From positions 434,001 to 498,000 of the forward strand of contig JAWHQI010000024.1 of the NCBI GenBank assembly GCA_033032865.1: a stretch of DNA of 64,000 bases. Direction: 5' to 3'. Below the pieces are notes generated by a model. That model saw only the letters and a list, made by a program, of their open reading frames with translations, was not told the origin of the DNA and did no database searches. Both the position numbers and the translations under genes were made by a program. Source of the stretch: Dactylorhiza incarnata. Its lineage: Eukaryota > Streptophyta > Magnoliopsida > Asparagales > Orchidaceae. This document shows, piece by piece, positions 22,501-34,500 of the stretch; position 1 is the first letter of the stretch, and each line of letters opens with the position of its first letter.

Positions 22501-25500
22501 AATACAAAGATCCAAAGAGGCCCAACACTCGTACCCCTCCCCCTTATATAGACGAGGGAAGACACATAATAAGAAATTACAAAATATTTTAGTTAACACA
22601 ATTAATTAAATCAATATTAATTAATAGTAATCAATCAATATTAATTAATTAATTAATACTAATTAATTACAAAAACTATATCCTTACATATGCATATTCA
22701 AGACGGCTTCCATATGCGCTCTCGTAGTTCCTGTGAGGGAGTGTGCTCGGGTGGGTCCCTAATCGTAATATTATTTCTCCCTTGAAAATCATCCCTGCCC
22801 TCAAGATCGAGCCTCCAATATTTCTTGGGATCTTTAATAATAGCGTCGGCGTATACGATCCAGATGAGAGGAAACGGTCTTTGTCGTAGCATAAGACTTA
22901 TGTTGAGAGATGAATCTGGAAGTAGGGAAATAGAATTATAAATTAGTGGAAGTGGATATTTTTGAGAAAAGATGATGTTTTATTTCGGGGAAATGGAGGA
23001 TAAAGATTATTGGTGGAGGAAAATGAGGGGTAGTTATGGGTGGAGCTATGTAGAGGGTGTTGGAATAAGGATGGATGAGTTGTGTAGGGAAGAAAGAGGG
23101 GAGGTAATCCGCGGGCGTATCACGTGGCATGGGGACTATGGAAAAATAAAAGATATTTGTTGTGAGAAAGGGACATGTAGTGGGGAGCCAAAAGAGGCAT
23201 CCCATGCCTTGTCCTGTAGCTATAATGAAAAGGTAATTATTACTTGGGAAAAAATGTAAAGGGGATGGGCTCAAGGTTGGGAGTTGGTGCTGATAAGCTG
23301 ACTGTGGGAAGAGGGAAATCAGGAAGAACGGTACGTGGAAAGCGGTGATCGTCTGGAGAGGGTGCTTGGGCGGCTGGGGATTTGGGCGAGGGTGGCTTGG
23401 TGCGCGGCAGTTCGGTGCCCGACAATTCGGTTCGAGGGCGACGTGGGGCGCAACACTGGTAGGGGATGAGGTCGAGAATGTGGGGAGCTGGACTGCATAT
23501 GGACGAGGCCAAACCGAATGAGGGTCAACGATCGTGGAGAGATCGGCGGAAGCCAGAGATGAGCGGCGGAGGTGGATGGATCATGGCATGGATTTAAGAA
23601 CACCGCGGATTGAAGAACACCACAAATTGAAAAACAACTGTGTGGCGGACAGAAGAAGAATTGGGAACAACCGTGGACGCTGATGGGGCGAGGAATGCTC
23701 ATGTTTGTTGTGGTTAGTCTCGTGCGTCTTCTGCATCTTTGAGACAGTGAGGTTGTGTGCGACAAGGGGTGCCCAAACCCTGAATAGTTGTTGTGGCTGT
23801 GCGCCGTTCTCGTAAGAGATCAGAACAAAGAATGAAAGGTCTTCTTGCGTTGTGGTCTCGCCGACAATGGCGAGTAGAGGCAGTGTAGTTGTGATAACAC
23901 TTAGGTTGAAGTCGCCTGAAGTGGAGATCTTCACGATTGGAGGGATTGTGGACAAGCGAGGGGCCGAGGTGGTGATAGTGGATGCATTGGGTAGCGAACC
24001 ACGAGGAGACACTTCCACAGTCATTTGGTGGAGCTCGTCGAGTTGATCGAGTTTTACCCGGAGACGGCCAAGTTGGCCTTAATTTGTTGGCATATGAGGA
24101 ATGTGTCAATCAGAATAGCGGTTCCCAACGATTGCGAGGACAACGATTCGGAGAGTGGCAGGTCAGGTCATTATTGCCGGTGGTGTAATTGTTAGGGACT
24201 GAGAGAGGAACGAAGTGACATTGCTCTCGAACCACATTGCGAGGGAAATGAGAGACTTAAAGAAAATTGCGTTAAACAATAATAAACGTATGCGATATAA
24301 TCCGGAGACAAGCTCCGGCCAAACTCTCTCTAAGTGAGAGCCCAAAATACTAAAGATCCAAAGATGCCTAACACTCATACCCCTTCCCCTTATATAGATT
24401 AGGGAGGGCACCCTTAATAAGAAATTACAAAACATTTTAATTAATACAATGACCTAAATCAATAATAATTTTTAATAATTAATCAACATTTAATAATTAC
24501 TTAATACTAATTAATTACAAAAACTATATCCTTGCATGTGAGCGTTTAGGGCGGCTTCCATATATGTTATTGTGGCTCCTGCGAGGGGGTCCACTCGAGC
24601 GGGTGATCATAAAATAGGTAGTACCCCGTCCCTTTTCGGTGTTAACCTTTAACCTGTCATCATTCAGTGATGCATTAATTTGTATGCACATTTTCACTTT
24701 TAAGTATACTTCCAGATTCTTTTTTCTAGTCTGGTAACATCTAACATTGTTTATTTATTTCATCCGTAACCTTTTTTTGCATATTTTTAGTATGGCTCTC
24801 TTCAGAATGTTTATTTTCTTAAAGCCACCAGCAGCTTGAGTAACCAAGCTGGGCAACAGAGTTAAAATCGATAGGGATATAAGTGCTTTCACTGCATCAT
24901 AATATCAATATGAATCAAGTGTGTATCCTTACAATCAATAGCTGAAATTGGATAGCTGAAAGCCTCATTCAAAATAGATAAAAATATTTAAAATGTCAGC
25001 TTATTTGCATGCTGAAAATACCAAAAAATTTCAGCCAATATGAAACGCAGAACTTTGAAATTTCAGCCAAATAAGGAAGCTAAAAATCCCTGCAATTTCA
25101 GCCAATATAAATAGACCAAAGTCCTGATATTTCAGCCGATATAAATAGATCAAAACGTTGAATTTTAGCCACATAAATAGACCAAAAATCCTGAAGTTTC
25201 ATACTCCATATGCTAGAAAATATTCCGAAATCAGAAATGAATTTCACACCTTCAAAACCTTATTATTTTCTCTAAATCTCATGCATGATATATAGGAATC
25301 TATGAAAAAAAGCATAGATCAAAGAAATAAGAACTCACAATAATTTTCCCTTTTCCTTTATCCTTCCTAGGATTTGTGTCCACCGGCCTTTCTTGATTCA
25401 TACCAAAAGTAATCTCTTGGAATAAAGCTCACAAAATGTGTGGATTGTTGTTCACCAACTGAAACATGAACAAGGGAGGAGATTCCTAATTATCCCCAAC

Positions 25501-28500
25501 ATCACAAAGGAAATAGGAAATAGAAGAAAAATAGAAAACCTCTTTTTTTTCTTTATGATTCCAGCCGAAACCAATTAGCTACTTAAAGAAGATACAAGAA
25601 AACTGGAATATTCTCGCACTGTTTTCCAGCCAACCAATAGCTAGCGCAAGGGAGAAGAGCTCCAGCCAGCGACAACAAGCCAACACTAAAGTAGCTAGCT
25701 CAATATCTAGGAAGCACCGGTACGGGTACGAGTACCGGGTACGATACGTATCCGGTACGGCGGTACGGCAAAATTTAAAAAATAAGGATACGGGTACGGC
25801 GGGATACGTTGTATTAAATATAATAAATATATATGTATATATATTAAAAATGCAATTATAAATTCTCAAAACAATAAAACATGAAGCATAAATAATCAAT
25901 TAAAGTACAAGTCCATAACTAATGCAATATAACATGAAGTTCTTAGATATGAAATATTCATAATCATTTCAAATTTAACGATGTTCATCACTCATTTTCT
26001 TCTCTGAAATTCTGTACAGAAATTTGAGAGTTTTCTGTACAGAAATTCGAGAGATCAGAGGAGAAGCAGCGCAGCGAGCGTGCGGGTATGAGCAGCGAGC
26101 GGCGCGGCAGAGGAAATGCGTGCAGCGAGCGGCAGCGGCAGAATTAATGCGTAAGTGCAGCGAGCGACAAACCGCAAACCTAAAAGAGCAATAATTTTGC
26201 CCATTTCTCGCTACCCCTCATCCAGCCAAATCAAGCGGCTCAACCAGCAGCCACGTAAGTTAAATGTAAGGGTAACCTTGTCATTTGCCAACTCCACCTA
26301 CTTAATTAATTCTTTACAGCCGGTTCCACCAAATCCTTCCAGAACTTTCATTTTAATCACATAAGTATATATAATGAAATGAGGAGTTTTATTGCCGGAC
26401 GACATTATATTGAAGGAAGTAAAATATATCAGTTTTTTTAACTTCAACATTAACTTTTATAGTCGGCCCACACATTTAACCCACCAATAAATATGAAACA
26501 TTATATTATAATAAATTCGACACAAACGATGTGGGCGAACGTAGATTAAAGTGATGCATTTATTTTAGGGTTGTCACAATTATTTGTCATCTTACGTCCT
26601 CGTGTACTCTCGTTAATCCTTTATTAATTTCCTATGACCTTCATCAATTGTCCTCTCTAGGGTATATTTCTTTTAATAATTTAAGTCTTTCTTACAAATT
26701 TTGGGTCGTCACATAGGTACCTCCCCTTTATGCTTTGAAATTACAAAGATCTCCCCTACAAGTTTGCTCAGTTTACAATCTCCCCCTTCCGTTAAAAATT
26801 TGGATGGAAAGTGTCATATTCAGGAAATAAAATTTATTATATTCCAATTTTACCCTTTATAATGACCTAAAAGTGTAAGTGGGTCTATTTTTAATGTTTT
26901 CAAAAAATGGAGGGATGAGTTTGTAATCTTTTGAAATAATGGAGGTTTGTATTTGTAATGTTTTTTTGACATTCTTAATGATAATTTTAACAAGCTGGTT
27001 GTGAAAATAATTATTTTTTAACATAATAATTTTAATTAAATTAAATTATTGAGATTAATAATTGTAATATCAACGTACTCTTTTTGCAATAGTTTAAATG
27101 ACGACAAACATGTTAAGAATTGTGAAATAACCATGTTGAGAATTGTGAAAATAATATTCTTGTTGATCATCGCAATTTGATAGGATTATCCATACAACAT
27201 CATGCTTTCGCATTGGACAAAAAACCCAATTCAAAAGGACTATCCAGACAATTACATAACAAAAGCTTTCACATTGGACAGAAAATCATCATTTCTCATC
27301 ATAAAAAAATTACCAATCTAATATTGTTCGTTTCCACAAAAGAATGTGATATCAAACATTAATATAAGAACAATGTTTACTTTCAAAAGATCACACAACA
27401 TCAATGTTCATTCTTGAAATGTCTCGACTTAGCCTCGCCTTGTCTTTTTTCCTCTGATTAACAAAGGAAACTAGTGGAGTTTCATCATCCAACTGCATCT
27501 GAATAAAAAAATTATTATTTTAGTTAACTTAAAAATATGGTGAACAAGAAATTTTTAGTATATGCAAGAAACTTTGAAAGTTGCACGTCCTCGTATTGTG
27601 CCCAACACATACATTTACCACACTTAGTACTAAGATTCCGTCTTGTAGGGGTAACACTATCATCCTCTCCTTGCTCTGTTTTCCTTTTTTTGGTCTTTTA
27701 GGTAATCACTTTATTGGAGGAGGTAATATGCTAGTAGGTTCAACAGTCATTGTAGGCCAAAGTCTGAACTTGGAATTCCATTTTCCCATCAAAGCTAACA
27801 ACTGCTAGTAATACTCCACCATAAGGTCCTTTCAAGTGACTGATGAGTCAAATTCATATAGCATATTTCATTCTCATCTAGGCATATTTCAGTGTTTAAA
27901 AGCTTCATTTTTTATATGAAAAGCACGCGTAAATCACTTGGATCACTTCTCACGTTTGAAGCACATTTGACGCCTAATTTGGTGTGCGAAGTGCTGATTC
28001 CAAAGTAATGTCGAGGCACCACTATATTCTCCCATTTATTCACTTTAGTGCACTTGGCAAATTTGCACATGTCGGCGGCTAATCACCTCGGCCCATTTTC
28101 GCTACACGAGCACATGTTGAAAATGTCTTTGTAAAATGTTGTTTCTCATGCACGGTTGTGTGTTTTACTTCTCGCACGATCGTGCGTGAGTAACCTTCTC
28201 GTCGACATGCTTTAAGCCTGAAAATCCATGTTCTGGGCGGGACCGTGCATTTTGTTCACGCAATGTCTGGGGGTCGTGCGTCTTGTCGTGCACGAACAAA
28301 TTCCTGTAATTGCCAAATTTTATGCTTCCTGTATGCACCCGTGTGATTTCTTCGCACACGAGCATCTTTGGTCGTGCGTGGGTAAAACGCACGGGCGCCG
28401 TATTTACTTAAAAATCATTATCTCGCTTCGAATTCAGCCTCGAAATTTATTATTTTAATTTTTTTCTCGCACTGTTGAAACACACGGTCGTGCACCAGGT

Positions 28501-31500
28501 CGTGCGAGAACAAAAATCTGCATCTTTCCTATTTAACTGCTGGTGCAGGTCAACTCCGAGAATCTTCTTTCCAACCCGATTTTGGAGTTCCTTTGAGCTC
28601 CTTTCTAGGGATTTTTTCCAGCAACCTTAGGGGGTATTCTTCCTCACTTCCCCAAGCTTTTTCAAAGGGATTGAAGCACCCGCGACACCCACTGGAGCTC
28701 TTCGAGTCCGGAGCCATAAGTGTGGGGGCGTAGAACCAGGGTGAAGACACGAGCTTTGACGGTGAAGGTGATAGATTCCCGTCTCGTGGATGCAAACAAG
28801 GAGGAAGAAAGAAGAGCCGGTGAATAACATCATTCTCTCCTTCTAGAATCTGAGTGGTCTCCCGCGCCTACCTGTGCTTAGGGAGTGGTACTTTCATTCT
28901 TTGTTCCTTTACCTTGAAAAGCTTATTATTAATCTTGTGATCTAGTTAAAGCATCCATACACCAGAACCAATGGGTGTGGGTGTTCATAACTATATCTTC
29001 ATTTGTGGATGTGAATGTTAGAAACCCTAATTTGTATATCTAAATATAACTTGTGTATTGAATTTATTATCTTGTATCAAGTTAATTTGAGGTTTGATGT
29101 GAGTGTTGTGTTGTAAAGTTTGTGTTTGAGCTACACTAGCAATTGCTAGATATGAGCTTAGCTTTGTGAAGTTCTTTGCGATGCGGTGCTTGCGACCCGC
29201 GTTAGATTGCGTCTTGCGAAGCGGTGAAGGCGACTCACATCGGTGCTAGTGATTGTGATGCGGTGGAAGGCGACTCGCGGAGGTGCGATGCGGTGTCGGC
29301 GATCCGCAGAGGTGCGCAGCGGTGTCGACGACCCACATAGTTGGAATTCCATTTTCCCATCAAAGCTAACAACTGCTAGTAATACTCCACCATAAGGTCC
29401 TTTCAAGTGTCTGATGAGTCAAATTCATATAGCATATTTCATTCTCATGTAGGCATATTTCAGTGTTTAAAAGCTTCATTTTTTATATGAAAAGCACGCG
29501 CAAATCACTTGATCACTTCTCACGTTTGAAGTACATTTGACGCCTAATTTGGTGTGCGAAGCGCCGATTCCAAAGTAATGTGGAGATACCACTATTATAT
29601 TCTCCCATTTATTCACTTTAGTGCATTTGGCAAATATGCACATGCCGACGGCTAATCGCCTTGGCCCATTTTCGCGACACGAGCACAGGTTTAAAATGTC
29701 TTTGTAAAATGTTGTTTCTCACGCACGGTTGTGTGTTTTACTTCTCGCACGATATTACGTGAGTAACCTTCTCGTCGACATGCTTTAAGCCTGAAAATCC
29801 ATGTTCTGGGCGGGACTGTGTGTTTTGTTCACGCACTGTCTGGGGGTAGTGCGTCTGGTTGTGCGCGAACAAATTCCTGTAATTGCCAAACTTTATGCTT
29901 CCTGTCTGCACCCGTCTGATTTCTTCGCGCACGGGAACCTTTGGTCGTGCGTGGGTAAAACGCACGGGCATCGTATTTACTTAAAAATCATTATCTCGCG
30001 CCGAATTCGGCCCTGAAATTTATTATTTAAATTTTGTTCTCGCACTGTTGAAACGCACGGCCGTGCACCAGGTCGTGCGAGAACAAAAATGTCCATCTTT
30101 CCTATTTAACTGCTATGCAGGTCAACTCCGAGAATCTTCTTTCCAGCCCGGTTTTGGAGGTCCTTTAAGCTCCTTTCTAGGGATGTTCTCCAGCAACCTT
30201 AGGGGTATTCTTCCTCACTTCCCCAAGCTTTTTCAAAGGGATTGAAGCACCAGCGACACCCACTGGAGCTCTTCGAGTCCAGATCCATAAGTGTGGGGGC
30301 GTAGAATCAGGGTGAAGACACGAGCTTTGACGATGAAGGTGACAGATTCCCATCTCGTGGATGCAAACAAGGAGGAAGAAGAGCCGGTGAATAGCATCAT
30401 TCTCTCCTTCTAAGAATCCGAGTGGAGTCTCCCGCGCCTCCCTGTGCTTAGGGAGTGGTACTTTCATTCTTTGTTCCTTTACTTTGAAAAGCTTATTATT
30501 AATCTTGTGATCTAGTTAAAGCATCCATACACCAGGACCAATGGGTGTGGGTGTTCATAACTATATCTTCATTTGTGGATGTGAATGTTAGAAACCCTAA
30601 TTTGTATTTCTAAATATAACTTGTGTATTGAATTTGCTATCTTGTATCAAGTTAATTTGAGGTTTGATGTGAGTGTTGTGTTGTAAAGTTTGTGTTTGAG
30701 CTACACTAGCAATTGCTAGATATGAGCTTAGCTTTGTGAAGTTCTTTGCGAAGTGGTGCTTTCGGCCCGCATTAGATTGCGTCTTGCGAAGCGGTGAAGG
30801 CGACCCGCATCGGTGCTAGTGATTGTGATGCAGGAGAAGGCGACTCGCGGAGGTGCGATGCGGTGGAAGGCAACCCGCAGAGGTGCGAAGCGGTGTCGGC
30901 GACCGCATAGTTAATTTAGTTTTGTTCTTCTTTTTCGCGACCAAATCAAAATCCCCTAAAACAATCAGACTAAAGGACTTCAATCTCAAGTATTTTCTCG
31001 ATTGATAACTCCACGTCGCCGTGTTCCTTGAGAGATCGATATTCGGGGATTTACTCCTCGTTTTATACTACTTGAACGATCGGTGCACTTGCATATTGAA
31101 ATTTCACTATACTCATGGGATTTGTTCTAAAAATCATTTCAACATAAGCAGGAAGGTTCCCAAAAGCTTCACCCTGATTACCTTTAATCAACTCTAATGA
31201 TTTATTCTTGGCTCTATACAGTTGCTTGTACTCTGGTGCAACACCATGTTGTTGTAGGACATGTCTCATTCCTTTAGGCTTTATTTCGGGATTGTGTTAC
31301 GGGCTTGGCGATGAGGAGGCCGGAGGCGGAGATATTACGTTGCCGGAACCGCGCCTACCTAAGCTGGGCTTGCTCAAGGGGAGAGAGAGCTTCCAAGGTC
31401 TCTCTAGGATTTAATAAATTAGAACTTCATTCATTGATTCTTCATACAAAATAGTCATGCCTATATATAGGCTTACAAAATACTCAAAGGAGAATACTAA

Positions 31501-34500
31501 TAAGATTAAAAAAAAGATTGAGAAAAAGGGTGGGTATGTAGGGGTGAAACCCGGTGGTGTTAGAAGAAAGGAGTGATGATAGGAGGGGTGGCATCTAGGA
31601 AAAGTAAAGGGAGGGGGTACGACTGAGAAAATTAAATAAAAGGGGTGTGATGAGAAAGGGAGTGAAGAAAGTGGGGTTTGGCTTTTAGTGGGGAAAAATA
31701 TTTATTGTGGCAGCTGGCGATGAGAGAAGTGGGATTTGGCTTTTAGTGGGGGCAAAAGGAAAACATATTGGGACTCGTTGTTTCAGGTGGGGTTTAGACG
31801 GCGTGGGAATGGAAATTTGAGTGGGTCTGAAAAAGTAGGCGAAAATAAGATTTCTGCAGCTACATGAGGTGGTGTGAGGAGGGGCTCAAGGGATTTGATG
31901 TGGAGTGCATTGGGGCGCTCGAGAGGGAAAAGGGAGGGTGGCGTGTGAAGGAGGCATGCCGGGCGTTAACGTCGAAGACAAGAGGCGGAAGATCCTGCAT
32001 AGGCTTTAATCGTCGTCTCTGGGAGGCTGCCTGGCGGGGGCGGAGGGCTGTGGGGAGAGGCGGGAAGCAACACCGACTGAGGAGGTGGCGACGTCAGTAC
32101 CGACGATGAAGCACAACAACTTTGGAAGGGCTGGAGGCATCGGCGTTGATCAACTGACATCGTCGAAAGCAAGGACGGTCGGACTGGAGGCTCTGGGATC
32201 ATGAGCGGGATCAGGCGGCTTGCATCGTCGAAGGCATTGCCATCACTGGGAGGCCGTCTGGTGGAAGTGGAAGGCAGAGACGATGCGATGGTGCCGGCAT
32301 TCGTCAGGGGCACGACTCATAAAGGGAACGATGGAGACTTATGGCCCTTGTCGTTTTTCGTCGGAATCGAAGTGGGGAGAGTCTGGACTATGGGGATCGT
32401 GGCGTGCAGTTCCGAGACCTTCACGGACGGATCAACCTCTTGTGGTTCCTCGGTGAGGGCCAACTGACTAAGTGTCAAAGTTGATTCCTCCTTTATGCGT
32501 TTGTCGTTGACGAGGTGCTTGGCAATGAGGGCACTTATAACCTGGAGTTCATTGCGGATGTCATAGATGAGGTCGAGGTTGAGCACGGTGCAGGCGGAGA
32601 GCGGCAGGTCGGACCATTGTTACGAAGTTGAAAGTTGCGCGATCAAGAACAAACATAAAATTTCATTAATTGAAACGAACAATGAATACAATCCGAAGCA
32701 AGCTCCGGCCAACTCTCGGAGGCTGGGTCCGCCAAAGGGTTTTCTCTCAAATGAGAGCCCAAATGACTAGTTATCCAAAGATGAAAACAACTCACAAATC
32801 CCCCCTTATATAGATTAGGGAGGGCACACATAATAAAACAACACATTTAATATAATTAATAGTAATTAATTAATATAACTTAATTAATATTTATTAACGG
32901 TTAATTACCGGGACCTCCCCTTGGAATTTGCATAATTTTTCAAAATTACATTTACCTCCCCTCTAAGTTTTCCCAATTTACAAAAATGCCCCTTCCGTTA
33001 GAAATATGGATGGAAAATGATAAAATCAGCCAAATTATTTTATGATATTTCAATTTTATCATTTTATAATGATTCTAGATTCATTACAAATGGTAAAATG
33101 TAACACGCTTTTTCATATATCGTTATTACAAAGGGTAGAATTAGAATATCATAAAATAGTTTGGTATATTTGATCACTTTCCATCTATAATTTTCGAAGG
33201 AAAAGGTCACACCTTTCAATGTAGAGTCATTACAAAGAGTAAAATTGAAATATCATAAAATAATTTGGCTGATTTTATCACTTTCCAACCATATTTCTAA
33301 CAGAAGGTGCATTTTTTTAAACTGGGGAAACTTAGAGGGGAGGTAAATGTAATTTTGAAAGATAGAGGGGTGCAACCTGTAATTATGCAATCTACTAGTG
33401 AAGGACCCGGTAATTAACCCTAAATATGATAATTAATTAATATTAACCAATTAATTAATATTAACCAATTAATTAATACTAATTAATTTCCAAATCACGG
33501 TGGTCTCCATATGCGATTTCCGGTTGTCTTGGCGAGTAGCCGCTCCGGTGAATGCGTGAGTGTAACATAATCTCCGGTGGTCCCGACGAGTAGCCGCTCC
33601 GGCGAATGCGTGTGCGTAACAAACATCTTGGACATCTCCTTTTATCTTTTAAAATTATTTTTGTGTTCACTTATGTTATATAAACATTTGTCTTTTGATG
33701 TCTGAGAACTTTTTAAATACGTTCGCCATAATTTTTCTCATATTTCTTCTCCTAGTTTGTTTCCATATTTAATACATTCTGATGTTTGGGGTCCTTCCCT
33801 TGTTTTACCTCTTACTAGCTTTCGTTGGTTCGTTACTTTTATCGATTGTTTTTTTTGCACCATGTGGGTTTATTTTCCTGAAGAAAAAGTGAAGTCTTAT
33901 ATTGTTTTCAGGTGTTCCATTAAATGACGGTAAACCAATTCAAGGGTATTATTTGTGTCCTTCGTATTGATAATGATGGAAGTATGACGATCATGTTTAA
34001 AATTCAATGGTCTTATCTTGTTAATCATGAATTCATGATATTATTCATTAAATTATTTGTGTGCACACATTCACTCAAAATTAAGTAGCGGAATGATGAA
34101 ATAGACACCTCTTTGTGGCTGCTCATTGTCCATTCACCATCATGCATCTTTCTAAGTCTTACTAGGGTGATATTGTGTTAATAGTGGCTCCTCTTAAGCG
34201 CCATCTTAATAAATATTAAAATAGGTTAAGTTTAGTGTTATACTTAAAATTCTTTGGTTATTCTACGAGTACTTATTAACTAAAAGAGAAGGCCATTTTC
34301 AGACTTTTTTCAGTTACAAAAAATAACGGATAACTACCAATTTCAGATAAAAAATTATGGATGTTTAATGTTGGGATGGCCAATTACATTTAGTGGGGGA
34401 CACTTTTCCTTTTTTATTGTTTGTTTAAGCGTATCTTTTTGAATTTCTATCAACAGTAAACTATTCTTCATAATGGTTTATCTGCATACCATGTTTACTT

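Larger units (their letters stand above)
22301..24615 (-). mobile_element. Short non-autonomous LTR element (2.3 kb)
   Basis: Two matching LTRs (about 22301-22770 and 24171-24615) enclose 1.4 kb without retrotransposon domains. Read on the minus strand, each LTR has a TATATAAGG-type box. The sequence just inside the right LTR (24156-24170) is a decayed form of the tRNA-Tyr-like site found in two other elements here. A matching pair of target duplications was not found, so the outer borders are approximate. Confidence 0.7.
18778..26716 (-). repeat. Long LTR-like repeat, interrupted
   Basis: It begins TGTAGCGGCCCTCAC and appears to close at GGGTCGTCACA (about 26716), a TG...CA pair seen in long non-coding plant LTRs. 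Segments match another region of the window. 18778-18860 resembles 38694-38760, 19690-19850 resembles 40880-41100, and 20030-20070 resembles 53937-53985, all in the same order. A third copy of the GTAAGAACTCAC segment occurs near 25325. The stretch is broken by the element at 22301-24615. Whether it is one LTR or two stacked copies cannot be settled by eye. Confidence 0.45.
27570..31294 (-). pseudogene. Mutator-like (MULE) transposase remnant
   Basis: Three pieces of one transposase read on the minus strand. 31294-31090 gives [19 protein letters not shown] and [17 protein letters not shown], the region before the MULE catalytic domain. 27836-27770, duplicated at 29407-29341, gives [20 protein letters not shown], the first catalytic strand block. 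27770-27580 gives a [18 protein letters not shown] basic stretch and KCGKCMCW, matching the C-terminal zinc-knuckle region of plant MULE proteins. About 40 residues before KGPYGG and nearly the whole catalytic core and SWIM region are missing. A solo LTR and a tandem duplication separate the pieces. Confidence 0.75.
31295..33621 (-). mobile_element. Non-autonomous LTR element with tRNA-Tyr-like primer site
   Basis: The right LTR (32618-33621) and its primer site (32602-32616) are clear. The left limit is placed at TGTTACGGGC (31295), where MULE sequence stops. The internal 1.0 kb has no retrotransposon domains; an 89-codon minus reading next to the primer site (32586-32317) begins [20 protein letters not shown] and is of unknown meaning. 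The left LTR cannot be aligned well to the right one by eye, so the element may be chimeric or its left end mis-set. Confidence 0.5.

Noticed and set aside
23319..24109. Overlapping minus ORFs of 131-148 codons
   Set aside because: Three frames are open at once with no known motif; judged to be non-coding internal DNA of a short LTR element.
27837..29340. Second independent LTR insertion in the MULE remnant
   Set aside because: It lacks the LTR end, and the duplication starts inside MULE coding DNA, so it is a tandem duplicate of one insertion.
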